Of a stretch of DNA of 64,000 nt, positions 33,006 through 42,846 are shown one piece after another. The stretch comes from Labrys wisconsinensis (lineage in GTDB: Bacteria > Pseudomonadota > Alphaproteobacteria > Rhizobiales > Labraceae), in contig NZ_JAUSVX010000009.1 of the NCBI RefSeq assembly GCF_030814995.1, positions 1-64,000 of the forward strand. Reading direction: 5' to 3'. Under the pieces are notes generated by a model. That model did no database searches, had not been told where the DNA came from, and saw nothing but the letters and a program-made list of their open reading frames with translations. Within the stretch, counting starts at the first letter, position 1. Each line of letters starts with the position of its first letter. A program made the translations under genes and the position numbers.

Positions 33006-33551
33006 ATGGCACGCCATCGCAACACCGCGGACGAGCCCGAAGCCGGGCCTTGGCCCGCCGTCCCGCAGCAGAGCTATCGCGACGCCATGTCCCGGGTCGG
33101 CGCGGCGGTCAACGTGGTGACGACCGACGGGCCGGGCGGACGCGCCGGCTTCACCGCCTCGGCCGTGTGCAGCGTCACCGACACTCCTCCCACCCTGCTG
33201 GTCTGCCTCAATCGCGGCAGCTCGGTGAGCGCCGCCTTCGCGGGCAATGGCGTGCTGTGCGTCAACACGCTGGCGGCGGAACACCAGCCGCTTTCCGCCC
33301 TGTTCGGCGGCCGCACCCCGATGGACGAGCGCTTTGCGGCGGCGGACTGGACCGAGGCGACGACCGGGGCGCCGGTGCTCGTCGGCGCGGTCGCCTCATT
33401 CGACTGCCGGGTGGTGCGCACCGCGGAGGTCGGCACCCATGCCGTGCTGTTCTGCGAAGTGGTCGGGCTGACGCAGGGGACCGTGCATGAGGGCCTGATC
33501 TATTTCGGCCGGCGCTATCACAAGGTTCATGCCGAGCAGGCCTCGGCCTGA
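33006..33551 (+). CDS. Flavin reductase of the two-component monooxygenase
   Basis: The 181-residue product is a short-chain FMN reductase: [20 protein letters not shown] at the start of the split-barrel, [20 protein letters not shown] as the flavin-binding segment, and VLFCEVVGL...[11 protein letters not shown] near the end. It would supply reduced FMN to the adjacent monooxygenase, 79 bp upstream. Length and motifs are complete. Confidence 0.9.
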   Translation: MARHRNTADEPEAGPWPAVPQQSYRDAMSRVGAAVNVVTTDGPGGRAGFTASAVCSVTDTPPTLLVCLNRGSSVSAAFAGNGVLCVNTLAAEHQPLSALFGGRTPMDERFAAADWTEATTGAPVLVGAVASFDCRVVRTAEVGTHAVLFCEVVGLTQGTVHEGLIYFGRRYHKVHAEQASA

Positions 33552-33576
33552 GCGGCTGTCACAAGGTCCGAGCCCG

Positions 33577-33719
33577 ATCGGGTCTCGGCTTCGGCAAGAT
33601 CCTGGAACACAATCTGGCCCTGCCCGATGCCACGCCGCGCTTCAAGGCGCTCCGCCACCGGGTGCTGATCGGCGCGCGCCAGAATGAAGCGCGATCGAGC
33701 GCAAGGCCGCGGGCTGAGC
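33577..33719 (+). pseudogene. Decayed copy of the folP 3' end
   Basis: In one frame the segment reads GLGFGKILEHNLALPDATPRFKAL, which matches folKP's GLGFGKTLEHNLALLDATPRFKAL except at two positions. It then runs VLIGAR and, after an internal deletion, ends with the bases that finish folKP (GCAAGGCCGCGGGCTGA). Many third-position differences show it is not a recent duplicate. It has no start and cannot be functional. It lies just after the flavin reductase, so the cassette from tetR to the reductase is bracketed by folP tails. The remaining bases up to 33960 show no gene. (Peptide parts are fragments of one continuous frame.). Confidence 0.85.
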
Positions 33720-33969
33720 CGTTGCGGCGGAAGCCTGCGTCGCGCCGGGCCTCGGCTCATCCCTCCGCTCCGGGCGGCACGGGTGCCGAGGGCTCGATGA
33801 GTCCGTCGGCCTTCAGCTCATCCCAAGGAGCGGATGGCCGCTGCTGCTGAAGGCCCTGAATTCGACGGCTGGCATGTCCGCTCCTTGGGCCGGGTTTCCG
33901 TCCGCAACGCGCGGCCGGACCCGACCGCGGCGCCCCCTCGACCGGCTGGAAAGAGATTGACACGAAATT

Positions 33970-33989
33970 TGTCATATAACAATATGACA
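33970..33989. promoter_or_regulatory. Probable GntR operator upstream of the sugar importer
   Basis: TGTCATATAACAATATGACA is a perfect inverted repeat (8-bp arms, 4-bp centre) 81 bp before the importer start. A related site lies at 39060-39079 beside the GntR gene, so both are probably bound by that regulator. Confidence 0.6.
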
Positions 33990-34070
33990 GGAGGACAGGG
34001 CATCTCCTGGCGGGACGCAACGACGTCCCTTGGGAACGGCCCGGATCCCCAGAAAAAAGGGAGGTTACCC

Positions 34071-35147
34071 GTGGACGACATCCAGGATCAGGCGGAAACC
34101 ACAAGGGCCGGCAGCGGGATCAGCCGGCGCACGGCCTTCACCACCGCAGCCAAGCTGGGCTTGGGGATCGCGGGACTTGCCGGCGGCTTGGGCGCGGCGT
34201 CAGCGGAGGACGCGCCGCAACCGACCGGCGGCCTGCCGAGGAAGGCCTACAAGTTCCACTTCGTCTGCCATGTGACGCTGGACCAGTTCTTCACGCCCAC
34301 CATCTACGGCATCCAGGATGCCTGCGCCGCGTTCGGGTGCAGCTATCAATGGACCGGCTCGCAGAAGAACGTCGTCTCGGAAATGGTGAGCGCCATGCAG
34401 ACGGCGATCGCCCAGAAGTCGGACGGCATCGCGGTCTGCCTGGTGGATCCGAAGGCCTTCGACGCGGCGACGGCCATGGCCTCTGCGGCCGGCATTCCGG
34501 TCATCGCCTTCAACGCCGACGTGCCCGCCGGCAGCCCCAACAAGCGCCTCTCCTATGTGGGTCAACCTCTGTACCAGTCCGGATACAACTCCGCCCTGAA
34601 ATGGCTGAAGCTGGTGCCCAAGGGCGGGCACGTCATGCTCTCCATCGGCGTTCCCGGTTCGCTGAACACCCAGCCCCGGCTGGACGGCTATATCCAGGCC
34701 ATCAAGGACCATGGCGACGAGATCACCTATGACGTCGTCAACACCGGCCCGGACCCGGCGACGGAGATATCGCGCGTCGAGAGCTATTATCTCAGCCACA
34801 AGACCATGGCCGGCATGTTCGGCACCGGCGGCTCGGACACCTATGCCTGCGGCTTCGTCGCCAACAAGTATGGCCTGGCGAAGACCGGAACGGCTGTCGC
34901 CGGGTTCGATCTCTTCCCCCAGACCCTCGGCTTCATCAAGGCCGGCGACGTCGCCTTCACCACCGACCAGCAGGCCTATCTGCAAGGCTTCCTGCCCGTG
35001 CAGCAGATGTACCTTTACAAGCTTTCGGGCGGCCTGGTCGGCCCGGCCAACAGCGACACCAGCCAGGCCTACGTGACCAAGGACAATGTCGACGCCTATG
35101 TCGGCCAGACCCGTTTCGAGGGCCGCAGCACCGCCGAGCCGACATGA
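34071..35147 (+). CDS. Sugar-type ABC importer substrate-binding protein (Tat signal), GTG start
   Basis: The 358-residue product has a twin-arginine signal (SRRTAF, residues 18-23; cleavage near 44). The mature part is a periplasmic-binding protein of the ribose/LacI-like group: FFTPTIYGIQDACAAFGCSYQW, AMQTAIAQKSDGIAVCLVDP, GIPVIAFNADVPAGSPNKR, YVGQPLYQSGYNSA, and AVAGFDLFPQTLGFIKAG. GTG at 34071 is preceded by GGGAGG at 6 bases, the best site in the area; an ATG 79 codons upstream has no support. It leads the importer operon with the permease and ATPase that follow. Context suggests a uronate, aldarate or related sugar acid as substrate. Confidence 0.9.
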   Translation: MDDIQDQAETTRAGSGISRRTAFTTAAKLGLGIAGLAGGLGAASAEDAPQPTGGLPRKAYKFHFVCHVTLDQFFTPTIYGIQDACAAFGCSYQWTGSQKNVVSEMVSAMQTAIAQKSDGIAVCLVDPKAFDAATAMASAAGIPVIAFNADVPAGSPNKRLSYVGQPLYQSGYNSALKWLKLVPKGGHVMLSIGVPGSLNTQPRLDGYIQAIKDHGDEITYDVVNTGPDPATEISRVESYYLSHKTMAGMFGTGGSDTYACGFVANKYGLAKTGTAVAGFDLFPQTLGFIKAGDVAFTTDQQAYLQGFLPVQQMYLYKLSGGLVGPANSDTSQAYVTKDNVDAYVGQTRFEGRSTAEPT

Positions 35148-35262
35148 CGTCGCCGGGGACCGGCGAAAGCGTCGAGGAGGCGGCCCCGAGGCCCAGGCGG
35201 CTTGTTGGACGCGCATCGACCTTCGGTGATGCGTCCGGACCCCGGACTGAGAGAAGGCACGC

Positions 35263-36339
35263 ATGGTGACGGCGAGCGAACCCAGCAGAGAAGAGACGCG
35301 CAAGGTCGGCATCGCGATGCCGACCACGATGCTGGAGAGGGTGCTCTTCCTCCTGTCCCGCTATCGGGAGGCCAGCATCGCCGTCGTTGCGATCATTCTC
35401 GTCATCTACTTCCAGATCGGCAGCGGCGGCGGATTTCTCTCCTCGCAATTCATGAGCGTCGTCCTGCGCGACACCGGCCGCCTCGGCCTGATCGCGGTCG
35501 CCGAGGTCATGCTGATGATCACCGGTGAGATCGATCTGTCCCTCAGCAGCACCTTCTCGCTCGCCCCCTACATCATGGTCCTGATGTCGATCGTCTGGGG
35601 CGTCCCCCTCGCCGTCGGCGCCGCGGTCGGCATCGCGCTCGGCGTGCTGGTCGGCTTCGTCAACGGCATCATCACGGTGCGCTTCCGCGTGCCCTCCCTG
35701 ATCACCACCGTCGGCACGCTGTTCTTCCTGCAGGGCATCGTCGTCTCGATCTACAACAGCCAGCCGATCGTCGCTCCGGTGGAAGAGCCCTTCAGCGCGA
35801 TCTTCGGCGAGAGCCTGTTCGACCCCTCCGATTCCCTCTGGTCCTGGCACGGCTTGACCGCCTTCACGCCGTTTGTCTGGACCGTGCTCGTCGTCGCGGC
35901 CCTGGCGCTGGTGCTGAACCGGACGACGTTCGGCCTCCACACCATTGCGACCGGCAGCAACATCGTCGGGGCCAAGGAGATCGGCGTGCGGACCGACCGG
36001 ATCAAGGTCTGCAACTTCATGATCGCCGGCGGATGCGCGGCCTTTGCCGGCATCATCAACACCGCCCAGTTCGCGTCTGCCGATCCCCAGGCCGGCAGCC
36101 CCTTCCTGACGCTCCAGGCCATCGCGGCGGCCGTCATCGGCGGCACCTCGCTGCTCGGCGGGTCCGGCACGGCCATCGGCTCCCTGATCGGCGCCTTCGT
36201 GGTCGCCTCGCTCAACAATGGCCTGGTGATGATAGGCGCCCAGGCCACCGTGTCGGATATCTATCTCGGCGTGGCGATCGTCGCGGCGATGATCCTGAGC
36301 GTCCAGGTCGACCGGCTCCGCACGCGGAGGCGCCTGTGA
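35263..36339 (+). CDS. Sugar-type ABC importer permease
   Basis: The 358-residue protein has eight to ten membrane segments and belongs to the RbsC-like (BPD_transp_2) permeases: VAEVMLMITGEIDLSLSS, GFVNGIITVRFRVPSLITT, the loop NIVGAKEIGVRTDRIKV, and LQAIAAAVIGGTSLLGGSGT. It follows the binding-protein gene by 115 bp. Its stop overlaps the ATPase GTG start by 4 bp. Confidence 0.93.
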   Translation: MVTASEPSREETRKVGIAMPTTMLERVLFLLSRYREASIAVVAIILVIYFQIGSGGGFLSSQFMSVVLRDTGRLGLIAVAEVMLMITGEIDLSLSSTFSLAPYIMVLMSIVWGVPLAVGAAVGIALGVLVGFVNGIITVRFRVPSLITTVGTLFFLQGIVVSIYNSQPIVAPVEEPFSAIFGESLFDPSDSLWSWHGLTAFTPFVWTVLVVAALALVLNRTTFGLHTIATGSNIVGAKEIGVRTDRIKVCNFMIAGGCAAFAGIINTAQFASADPQAGSPFLTLQAIAAAVIGGTSLLGGSGTAIGSLIGAFVVASLNNGLVMIGAQATVSDIYLGVAIVAAMILSVQVDRLRTRRRL

Positions 36340-37163
36340 ACACGGACGATATTCCCGCTCTCGGGCCGGATGCCCCCGTCATCCTCGAGATGTCCCACAT
36401 CAGCAAGAGCTTCGGCGCCATCACCGCGCTCGTCGATGTCAGCATCAAGCTTCGTCAAGGGGAGGTGCTGGCCCTGGTCGGCGACAATGGCGCCGGCAAG
36501 TCCACCCTGATCAAGATCCTCTCCGGGTTTCACCAGCCCGATACCGGCACGATCGTTTCCAGGGGCCGGGAAGTCCGCTTCGGCTCGCCGCGCGACGCGC
36601 GCGCCCATGGCATCCAGACGGTCTATCAGGATCTCGCGCTGATCGGCGACCTCAGCGTCTACCACAACATGTTCCTGGGGCGCGAATACCACAAGCGCAT
36701 CCTCGGCCTGAAGCTGCTGGACAATGGGAAGATGCGCGAGCTCGCCCAGACCTATCTCAAGACCTTGGGGATCTCCATCCCCAGCGTCGACAGCACGGTC
36801 GACCTGCTGTCGGGCGGCCAGCGCCAATGCGTCGCCGTTGCCCGGTCGATCTATTCCTCGCCCACCATCCTGGTCCTCGACGAGCCGCTGGCCGCCCTGG
36901 GCGTGCGGGAAAGCGCCCACGTGCTCGGCCTGATCCAGAACCTTCGCCGGCAACGCGCCGTCTCGGTCATCCTGATCGTCCACAACTACAACCAGGTCTT
37001 CGAAGCCTGCGACCGCATCAACTTCCTGCACTCCGGTGAAATCGTGCTCGACGCTTCCACGTCGCAGACGAGCGAGGAGGAGCTGATCCGCATCGTCAAG
37101 TCGGGCCTGGGCCGGACCGCGATCGCGGCCGCAGCGGCCGGGGCCGGACCGGGTCCGGCATGA
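36336..37163 (+). CDS. Sugar-type ABC importer ATPase, single domain, GTG start
   Basis: The 275-residue ATPase has Walker A GDNGAGKST (residues 49-57), Q-loop TVYQDLALIGDLSVYHNMFLG, signature LLSGGQRQCVAVARSI, Walker B ILVLDEPLAALG and switch His in LIVHNYNQVF. Most RbsA-type partners of such permeases have two ATPase halves; this has one, as in FrcA/XylG-like short forms. The GTG start overlaps the permease stop by 4 bp. The tail is rich in Ala/Gly. Confidence 0.92.
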   Translation: MNTDDIPALGPDAPVILEMSHISKSFGAITALVDVSIKLRQGEVLALVGDNGAGKSTLIKILSGFHQPDTGTIVSRGREVRFGSPRDARAHGIQTVYQDLALIGDLSVYHNMFLGREYHKRILGLKLLDNGKMRELAQTYLKTLGISIPSVDSTVDLLSGGQRQCVAVARSIYSSPTILVLDEPLAALGVRESAHVLGLIQNLRRQRAVSVILIVHNYNQVFEACDRINFLHSGEIVLDASTSQTSEEELIRIVKSGLGRTAIAAAAAGAGPGPA

Positions 37164-37284
37164 GCTCGGGCAGGACGGCCATGGGTGGAACGGCCCCGGG
37201 CGAGCGTTCGGCCCGACGCGCGAACCTCGAGGATTTCCCGATCGCCCGATCGCGACAGCCTCGCACAGACACGGAGCATTCGTC

Positions 37285-38232
37285 TTGACTGTCTCTCCCT
37301 CCGATCTGATCAGCCGGCTTGGTCAGGGCCTCCTATCCTTTCCGCTCACGTTCTTCGACGAGGCGGGAGCCTTCAACGAGGATGGCTACCGCGCCCATGT
37401 GGCGCTTCAGGGAGCCGCGGGCGCCGGCGGCCTGTTCGCGGCGGGGGGAACCGGCGAATTCTTCTCGCTCACCCTCGATGAATACAAGCGGGTGGTGCGG
37501 GCTGCGTCGGAGGAGGTCCCCGACGGTCTTCCACTGCTCGCCGGCGTCGGATACGGGACCCGCATGGCGATCGAGTTCGCCCAGGCCGCCGAGGCGAATG
37601 GCGCGGATGGCCTGCTCGTCCTGCCGCCCTACCTCGTCCATTCCGAGCAGGAGGGCCTGCGCCGGCACCTCACGGCGATCTGCCGGTCCGTGGGGATCGG
37701 GGTGATCGCCTACAATCGCGACAATGCGATCCTGACCGCCGAAACCCTCGACCGGGTGGCCGAGGACTGCCCGAACCTCATCGGCCTGAAGGACGGCGTG
37801 GGCAATGTCGAGCTGCTCACCGCGCTCCGCTACCGCATGGCCGACCGCCTCATCTTCATCGGCGGCATGCCGACGGCCGAGGTTCACGCCAGCGCGGCTG
37901 CCGCCATCGGCATGAAGACCTACTCGTCCGCCATCTACAATTTCGCCCCCGCGACGGCCCTGCAATTCTTCAACGCCTTGCGTGCCGGCCGCAGGTCGGA
38001 GATCGACGACCTGCTGCGACGGTTCTTCCTCCCCTATCTCGCCATCCGCAATCGGCGGGCCGGCTATGCCGTCTCGATCGTCAAGGCGGGCGCTCGCATC
38101 GCCGGGATCGATTGCGGACCGGTCAGGCTTCCCCTTCTCGACCTGAGGCCCGAGGAACAGGAGGAACTCGCCACTCTCATCGAATCCTGCGCGATGCCCA
38201 TGCGGGGCGGACGCGAGGTCGCCGGCCACTGA
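37285..38232 (+). CDS. kdgD: 5-dehydro-4-deoxyglucarate dehydratase, TTG start
   Basis: KdgD converts 5-dehydro-4-deoxy-D-glucarate to 2,5-dioxopentanoate, CO2 and water in aldarate breakdown. The 315-residue enzyme has the DapA/NAL fold and the subgroup signatures GLLSFPLTFFDEAGAFNEDG, LFAAGGTGEFFSLT, GVIAYNRDNAIL (Tyr), the Schiff-base Lys in IGLKDGVGN, and IGGMPTAEVHA. The final GYAVSIVKAG...GPVRLPLLDL is also specific. TTG at 37285 has GGAG about 8 bases upstream. It lies downstream of the importer and is convergent with the GntR gene. Confidence 0.93.
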   Translation: MTVSPSDLISRLGQGLLSFPLTFFDEAGAFNEDGYRAHVALQGAAGAGGLFAAGGTGEFFSLTLDEYKRVVRAASEEVPDGLPLLAGVGYGTRMAIEFAQAAEANGADGLLVLPPYLVHSEQEGLRRHLTAICRSVGIGVIAYNRDNAILTAETLDRVAEDCPNLIGLKDGVGNVELLTALRYRMADRLIFIGGMPTAEVHASAAAAIGMKTYSSAIYNFAPATALQFFNALRAGRRSEIDDLLRRFFLPYLAIRNRRAGYAVSIVKAGARIAGIDCGPVRLPLLDLRPEEQEELATLIESCAMPMRGGREVAGH

Positions 38233-38270
38233 TCCCCGTGGGACCCCGGCCCCGATCGGCGAAGATCGGC

Positions 38271-39008
38271 TCAGCGCGCCGAGGGATGATCGAACATCCC
38301 GCGGTAGCGCTCCCGGGAGGCCTCCAGATGTTCGCGCAGCGTGAAGCGAGCGGCCTCGACGTTCCGGCGCTCGATCGCCTGGTAGATGCGCCGGTGCTCC
38401 ATCTGGACCTGCTCCAGATAGTGCCGACGCTGGTCCGGGGTTTCCGATTTCGGTCGGATCGATTGCCGCGGGATGATCACCGGCCCCAGAAAATGCATGA
38501 AGCGCTCGAAATAGGGGTTGCCCGTGGCCGACGAGATGGCGCGATGAAACGCAAAGTCGGACTCGATCGCCGTGCCGCCCGCGGCGATCGACGCGTCGAT
38601 GACGTCGAGGCAGCGCCGCATCTGCGCAAGGTCCTCGTCGGTGCGCTTCTCGGCGGCGATGCCGGCCGCTTCCGACTCCACCGCCAGCCGGAGCTGCAGC
38701 ACGTTCAGGACCTCGGTCAGGGAACGAACCTCGTCCGACACGATGCGGAATGTCGTGTTCGTCTCATGATCGGCCACGAACACGCCCGAGCCCTGGCGGC
38801 TGACCACCAGGCCCTCGGAGCGCAGCGAGGCCATGGCTTCGCGTATCACCGTGCGGCTGACATTGAACTGTCCGATCAGCTCCTGCTCGGTCGGCAGCTT
38901 CTCGCCGCTCGCAAAGCGACCGCTGCGGATCTCGCGCGCGAACCAGTCGGCGACCTGCGCCGTGCGGCTGAGCGTCGGGGGCAGAGGGGAAGCGGGAACG
39001 CGTGTCAT
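38271..39008 (-). CDS. GntR-family regulator, FadR (FCD) subgroup
   Basis: The 245-residue regulator has an N-terminal winged helix (GEKLPTEQELIGQFNVSRTV, REAMASLRSEGLVVSRQGSG) and a C-terminal FCD ligand domain with the metal-binding pattern (DFAFHRAISSATGNPYF ... MEHRRIYQAIERRNVEAA). FCD proteins often bind sugar acids. It stands between kdgD and udh, divergent from udh, with an operator-like palindrome at 39060-39079 in the shared promoter and a related one before the importer. I infer a repressor of the uronate/aldarate genes that also controls itself. Confidence 0.92.
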   Translation of the reverse strand: MTRVPASPLPPTLSRTAQVADWFAREIRSGRFASGEKLPTEQELIGQFNVSRTVIREAMASLRSEGLVVSRQGSGVFVADHETNTTFRIVSDEVRSLTEVLNVLQLRLAVESEAAGIAAEKRTDEDLAQMRRCLDVIDASIAAGGTAIESDFAFHRAISSATGNPYFERFMHFLGPVIIPRQSIRPKSETPDQRRHYLEQVQMEHRRIYQAIERRNVEAARFTLREHLEASRERYRGMFDHPSAR

Positions 39009-39059
39009 GATCAGCCAGCAGCGAGAGACGAACCGTGAGTCTTGGCAATGATTTTATCT

Positions 39060-39079
39060 GGTCATATGATAATATGCTC
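39060..39079. promoter_or_regulatory. Probable GntR operator in the gntR/udh divergent promoter
   Basis: GGTCATATGATAATATGCTC aligns with the palindrome at 33970-33989 (TCATAT-N4-ATATG core identical). It lies 52 bp upstream of the gntR start and about 115 bp upstream of udh. Confidence 0.55.
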
Positions 39080-39194
39080 TTTCTATCGCTTTATCGAGCG
39101 CGGATTGCACGCTCGTCCCCCCACGAGGGCACGAGTGGTGCCAGCTGTCGCCGGTCTCGCGCCGCCCTCGTGCCAGGCACGGAAAGGATAGACT

Positions 39195-40025
39195 GTGGCT
39201 GCCCCTGACAGGCCGGTGCTGTTGACCGGCGCATCCGGTACGATCGGACGCCTGCTGACGAACAGGCTCGCGGCATTGGGGTGGCGCCTGCGCTTGACCG
39301 ACATCGTGCCCTTGCCCATCCCGCTTCCATCGGGAGCGACGTTCGAGCGGGCCGATCTGGAGGACCGGGACGCCATCGCGAGCCTGGCCCAGGGCTGCGG
39401 CTTGATCCTGCATTTCGGCGGGGTCTCCACCGAGCAGTCCTTCGAAGCCATTCTCGGCCCCAATCTGCGAGGCAGCTTCCATGTCTACGAAGCCGCCCGC
39501 GCCCAGAAGGCGCGCGTCGTGTTCGCCTCCTCCAACCACGCGGTCGGCCTCTATGACCGGTCGACCGTCCTGGATCATGATTGTCATCTGCGTCCGGACG
39601 GCCATTACGGCCTGTCGAAGGCCTATGGCGAAATGCTCGCCCGCCTCTATTGGGAAAAGCACGCCGTCGAAAGCGTGATGATCCGCATCGGCTCGGTCCT
39701 GCCGGAGGTTCCAGACGAACGAATGCTGTCGACCTGGATCTCGCATGACGATTTCGTCCGCCTGATCCAAAGCTGCGCAGACGCCGAAAGCGTGGACTGC
39801 TCGATCATCTGGGGTGCTTCGGACAACAGCCGCAGCTTCTGGCGGCACGATGCCCGGGACAGGATCGGCTGGACGCCGCGCGACAGCTCTGACGATCAAG
39901 CCGAACGCGTTCGCGGCAGGGTCACGAACGACCCCGTGGCGGAACGGTATCAGGGCGGGAAATTCGTGACCGTCGACTATACGCGCCGGGATTTCGCCCC
40001 GAGCGCCATGTTTCCCGAGGCATGA
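39195..40025 (+). CDS. udh: Uronate dehydrogenase, GTG start
   Basis: Udh oxidises galacturonate or glucuronate with NAD to the aldarolactone, the first step of the oxidative uronate route. The 276-residue product has the Rossmann motif LLTGASGTIGRLL, HFGGVSTEQSF, NLRGSFHVYEAAR, VFASSNHAVGLYDRS, and the catalytic YGLSKAYGE, all diagnostic of the Agrobacterium Udh group. GTG at 39195 has AAGGAT upstream. Together with kdgD it brackets the pathway from uronate to 2,5-dioxopentanoate; the aldarate dehydratase and final dehydrogenase are not in this window. Confidence 0.92.
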   Translation: MAAPDRPVLLTGASGTIGRLLTNRLAALGWRLRLTDIVPLPIPLPSGATFERADLEDRDAIASLAQGCGLILHFGGVSTEQSFEAILGPNLRGSFHVYEAARAQKARVVFASSNHAVGLYDRSTVLDHDCHLRPDGHYGLSKAYGEMLARLYWEKHAVESVMIRIGSVLPEVPDERMLSTWISHDDFVRLIQSCADAESVDCSIIWGASDNSRSFWRHDARDRIGWTPRDSSDDQAERVRGRVTNDPVAERYQGGKFVTVDYTRRDFAPSAMFPEA

Positions 40026-40036
40026 CGAACAAAGCG

Positions 40037-40061
40037 TCCCCTCTCCCACCGGGAGAGGGGA
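40037..40061. terminator. 11-bp hairpin between convergent udh and ilvC
   Basis: TCCCCTCTCCC pairs perfectly with GGGAGAGGGGA across a 3-base loop. There is a short TTT after it on the plus side. It may end both convergent transcripts. Confidence 0.55.
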
Positions 40062-40081
40062 TTTGCGCTAGAGACAGCCGC

Positions 40082-42009
<1,928 letters not shown>

Positions 42010-42095
42010 GAGGGTGGAGAGGAGCGGTTGGACTCTTTCGTCAAAGGGTGGGGCGAGATGGGCCGGTCGTAGATCGGACGCAACGCCTGCGTCTT

Positions 42096-42198
42096 CCCTC
42101 CCCCTTGCGGGGAGGGATAAAGGGTGGGGGTCGTCGGCGTAGGGCGCGCGCTGTCCTGATGGACCCCCACCCTTTATCCCTCCCCGCAAGGGGGAGGG
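42096..42198. repeat. Large inverted repeat, two perfect 37-bp arms
   Basis: Arms at 42096-42132 and 42162-42198 are exact reverse complements, separated by 29 bp. Each arm is itself partly self-complementary (CCCTCCCCC and GGGGAGGG blocks). It fills the gap between the convergent SDR and ilvH genes. It may serve as a two-way terminator or be a REP/mobile palindromic element of Hyphomicrobiales. The remainder of the gap shows no gene. Confidence 0.85.
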
Positions 42199-42251
42199 GA
42201 ACGGCTGGCGTCGCGCGTGCACCCATCCCCCCGCTCGACCCGCCCGCCCTC

Positions 42252-42788
42252 TCACAGCCCTTCCGGCCCCCGCGCGATGGCGGCGATGCCGGTGCGCGAC
42301 ACTTCCACCAGGCCGATCGGGCGCATCAGCTCGATGAACTGGTCGAGCTTCTCGCCCTTGCCGGTCAGCTCGAACACGAAGCTCTCGGTGGTCGCGTCGA
42401 TGACGCGGGCGCGGAAGGCGTCGGCGAGGCGCAGCGCCTCGACCCGGTCCTCGCCCTTGCCGCGCACCTTGATCAGGAGCAGCTCGCGCTCCAGCGCCCG
42501 GCCGGTGGCGGTGAGGTCGACGACCTTGTGCACCGGCACCAAGCGCTCGAGCTGCGCCTTGATCTGCTCGATGACGTTGGCCGTGCCCGTCGTGACCACG
42601 GTGATGCGCGAGACGTGCTCGGCATGCTGCGTCTCGGAGACGGTGAGGCTCTCGATATTGTAGCCGCGCCCCGAGAACAACCCGACCACGCGGGCCAGCA
42701 CGCCGGGCTCGTTGTCGACCTCGACCACCAGGGTGTGGGTCTCGAGGGCGGCGGAGGAGGAGGCCATGAAATAGGCGGATCCGGTCAT
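42252..42788 (-). CDS. ilvH: Acetolactate synthase small (regulatory) subunit
   Basis: This 178-residue subunit makes the large subunit sensitive to valine. It has the ACT domain HTLVVEVDNEPGVLARVVGL followed by FSGRGYNIESLTVSETQHAEH, and a second domain with ELLLIKVRG and VIDATTESFVFELTG. The ATG at 42788 was chosen; an ATG at 42767 is an alternative. It follows ilvB by 58 bp. Length is standard for the family. Confidence 0.95.
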   Translation of the reverse strand: MTGSAYFMASSSAALETHTLVVEVDNEPGVLARVVGLFSGRGYNIESLTVSETQHAEHVSRITVVTTGTANVIEQIKAQLERLVPVHKVVDLTATGRALERELLLIKVRGKGEDRVEALRLADAFRARVIDATTESFVFELTGKGEKLDQFIELMRPIGLVEVSRTGIAAIARGPEGL

Positions 42789-42846
42789 GCTCTGTCCAGT
42801 CGTTCTCGAACGGCGGAGGGGGGTGTGAAACGTCATAGCCCAGGCC

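Noticed and set aside
33577..33719. Second functional dihydropteroate synthase (drug-resistance type)
   Set aside because: Only part of the C-terminal third is present, with an internal deletion and no start; it is a relic.
42096..42198. CRISPR repeat pair
   Set aside because: The two units are inverted, not direct, and there are only two; this is a palindrome.
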